Shown here: positions 62,488 to 64,000 of the stretch, in pieces
Layout: every line of letters starts with the position of its first letter
How positions within the stretch are numbered: position 1 is the stretch's first letter
Assembly: GCA_965206405.1 (NCBI GenBank)
Contig: CBDBJQ010000006.1
Coordinates: 2,356,001-2,420,000, forward strand
Length of the DNA: 64,000 nt
Source of the DNA: CBDBJQ01 sp965206405
GTDB taxonomy: Bacteria > Pseudomonadota > Alphaproteobacteria > UBA8366
Direction: 5' to 3'
Notes under the pieces: generated by a model
The model's database searches: none
What the model saw: the letters and a program-made list of their open reading frames with translations, nothing else
Told to the model about the DNA's origin: nothing
Program-made: the position numbers and the translations under genes

Positions 62488-64000
62488 ATGAACGAACCAA
62501 AAAAAATGGATTTGAAATCCATGGATGTCGCTGAGGAAAAGCGTGAGGATTTGAAACGCTGCCTCGGGCGTGAGTTTCCAGAGATCTTCGCGGAAGGGGC
62601 GATCGGCTTCGATCAACTCAAGCGCGTACTCGGTGATTGGGTGGAGCCGGGCAAAGAGCGCTTCGGCTTCAATTGGCCTGGTAAGGCTGACTGCATGAAG
62701 GTTATTCAGACCCCAAGCATTGCAACGCTGAAGCCTGATCGAGACGAAAGCTTGAACTTCGACAAAACCGAAAACCTCTTCATTGAAGGCGATAATTTGG
62801 AGGTGCTTAAACTTCTCCAGAAGGCGTATTTCGGCAAAGTCAAAATGATCTATATCGACCCGCCCTATAACACTGGCAAGGAATTTATTTACCCCGATAA
62901 GTATCAGGAAACTCTAGGCACCTACCTTGCATATACAGGCCAGGTGGATGACGAAGGGAAGAAGTTTTCAACGAACACGGACGCAGGAGGAAGGTATCAC
63001 TCCAGATGGCTGTCCATGATGTTTCCTAGGTTGTACCTAGCAAAAAACCTTTTAAGAGAAGACGGCTTTATTTGCATCTCGATAGACGACAATGAGTTTC
63101 CGCGACTGAAAATGATCTGTGATCTAATTTTTGGCGAGGAAAATTTCATTGATAACATGATCTGGAAGAAGCGATACGGTGGCGGAGCTAAAGAGAAATA
63201 CCTTGTATCACTGCATGAGTACATTCTTGTTTACGCTCGTGATATTTCGTCTGTTCCGGAAATATTTGTTCCTCTTCAGCAGGAATTGATCGATCGGTAT
63301 TACAAATTCAGAGACAGGCATTTTGAAACTAGAGGCCCCTATCGTACGCATCCGCTGGAGGCGATGAAGAGCTTTGACGAACGAGAAAACCTGAAATTTC
63401 CAATTAAGGCCCCGAACGGAGAGCTTGTTCATCCCAAACGTCAGTGGCGATGGAGTCAGGAGCGTGTTCAGAAGGCTCTGGACAGAAATGAAATCGAATT
63501 CAATCAGAAATCCGATGGGATTTGGTCGTTAAGCTCCAAACAATACCTAAAAGACGGGAATGGTGAGATTAGAAAAACAAAAGTATTCTCGATAATTGAA
63601 GGCGTTTACACCCAACACGGAACAAATGAAATCGTAGGTATTTTTGGTGATGCAAAAGTATTTGATTTTCCAAAACCTACTGGACTCATTGAGAAAATTG
63701 TCGATATCGCAACGGCTCGCGATAGCGGAGACATCATCTTAGATTTTTTTGCAGGCTCGGCTGCAACAGCTCATTCTGTTCTCAAGGCGAATTTGAAAGA
63801 TAATGGAAATCGAAAATTCATTATGGTTCAGCTTCCTGAGCCATGCTCCGAAGATTCAGCAGCCTTCAATCTTGGCTTACCTGACATTGCATCGATTGGA
63901 AGGGAGCGGATTCGCCGTGCAGTAGATTTGCTTTCCAAGGATCGCGGCGAACTTGATAGTGATAAAGTCGTTGGCTTCAAAGCTTTTTCTCTTTCGAGTT
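62488..64000 (+). CDS. Type III-like site-specific DNA methyltransferase (Mod), partial at right edge
   Basis: 504 codons without a stop to the window edge, starting MNEPKKMDLKSMDV behind an AAGGA ribosome binding site. The catalytic motif DPPYNTG is at 124-130, and the AdoMet-binding motif DFFAGSAATAHSV is near 419-431. DPPY before FAG is the beta-class order of N6-adenine methyltransferases, and the upstream NLFIEGDNLEVLKLL (96-110) is typical of type III Mod proteins. The region between carries the target-recognition part (about 190-400). The DNA is visibly richer in A+T than its neighbours, so it was probably transferred. A res partner would be expected downstream. It lies 37 bases after an IS5-like element. 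Confidence 0.9.
   Translation, partial: MNEPKKMDLKSMDVAEEKREDLKRCLGREFPEIFAEGAIGFDQLKRVLGDWVEPGKERFGFNWPGKADCMKVIQTPSIATLKPDRDESLNFDKTENLFIEGDNLEVLKLLQKAYFGKVKMIYIDPPYNTGKEFIYPDKYQETLGTYLAYTGQVDDEGKKFSTNTDAGGRYHSRWLSMMFPRLYLAKNLLREDGFICISIDDNEFPRLKMICDLIFGEENFIDNMIWKKRYGGGAKEKYLVSLHEYILVYARDISSVPEIFVPLQQELIDRYYKFRDRHFETRGPYRTHPLEAMKSFDERENLKFPIKAPNGELVHPKRQWRWSQERVQKALDRNEIEFNQKSDGIWSLSSKQYLKDGNGEIRKTKVFSIIEGVYTQHGTNEIVGIFGDAKVFDFPKPTGLIEKIVDIATARDSGDIILDFFAGSAATAHSVLKANLKDNGNRKFIMVQLPEPCSEDSAAFNLGLPDIASIGRERIRRAVDLLSKDRGELDSDKVVGFKAFSLSS

Overview
The window is GC-rich, densely coding chromosomal DNA of an alphaproteobacterium, most likely Rhodospirillales-like. This rests on three things: the F0 ATP synthase block atpI-B-E-B'-B standing apart from the F1 genes, the mutY / dciA / DsbA-like / smc neighbourhood, and the TPR protein-ispE-tRNA-Gln block next to ETF-ubiquinone oxidoreductase. 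No species can be named from the sequence alone. Many insertion sequences and broken genes show a genome exposed to heavy IS activity. Layout: 0-8.6 kb is a catabolic region (PLP enzyme, enolase-superfamily dehydratase with a complete tripartite tricarboxylate transporter, Baeyer-Villiger-type monooxygenase, SDR dehydrogenase). 8.6-11.2 kb is a decay zone: an isochorismatase-family remnant, a glutaredoxin-DinB gene with an in-frame TGA at the first position of its CxxC motif (selenocysteine candidate or nonsense mutation), and broken oppF and oppD. 11.2-22.8 kb holds a porin, a small lipoprotein with a terminator, a serine recombinase remnant beside tRNA-Gln, ispE, a TPR protein, ETF-QO, a DEDD exonuclease, a family-4-like uracil-DNA glycosylase, a lytic transglycosylase and MoaB. 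22.8-25.2 kb is an inserted segment bounded by IS1380-type ends, holding an Rpn nuclease, an IS21 istB tail and a type III restriction Res remnant. 25.2-30.6 kb has a pair of glycosyltransferases, a phd/parE-type toxin-antitoxin module cut by an IS, a DUF3489 remnant, rnhB, mutY and dciA. 30.7-33.3 kb is a bufferin-type copper-related RiPP operon (bufA, a fused bufB-bufC, a DoxX protein), followed by a DsbA-like protein and smc. 37.7-51.3 kb is housekeeping: the F0 operon with a readable promoter, gcvTHP, a lipoprotein, a CDGSH protein, thrB, rnhA, two tandem peroxiredoxins and a DsbD-family protein. 51.3-56.1 kb is a degraded defence island: an intact IS1380 element, an hsdS tail overlapping a DUF3800 gene, an hsdR remnant, a HicB-like remnant, an RNase H-fold-like protein and a nest of broken ISs. 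56.3-59.1 kb is a second small catabolic set (3-hydroxyisobutyrate dehydrogenase-like, alpha/beta hydrolase, zinc alcohol dehydrogenase). 59.1-62.5 kb is three ISs back to back (978-bp IS5-like, IS3 family, 978-bp IS5-like in inverted orientation). From 62.49 kb a type III-like DNA methyltransferase gene, visibly richer in A+T than its surroundings, runs off the right edge. How the genes work together: the transporter and dehydratase form one minus-strand operon for uptake and dehydration of an organic or sugar acid. The monooxygenase and SDR probably act in sequence on a ketone/alcohol substrate. gcvT-H-P make three of the four glycine cleavage proteins. BufB-BufC would modify cysteines of BufA. 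The restriction-modification pieces (type I hsdS/hsdR tails, type III res remnant, type III mod) all lie next to ISs, so defence genes appear to have been gained and eroded by IS traffic.
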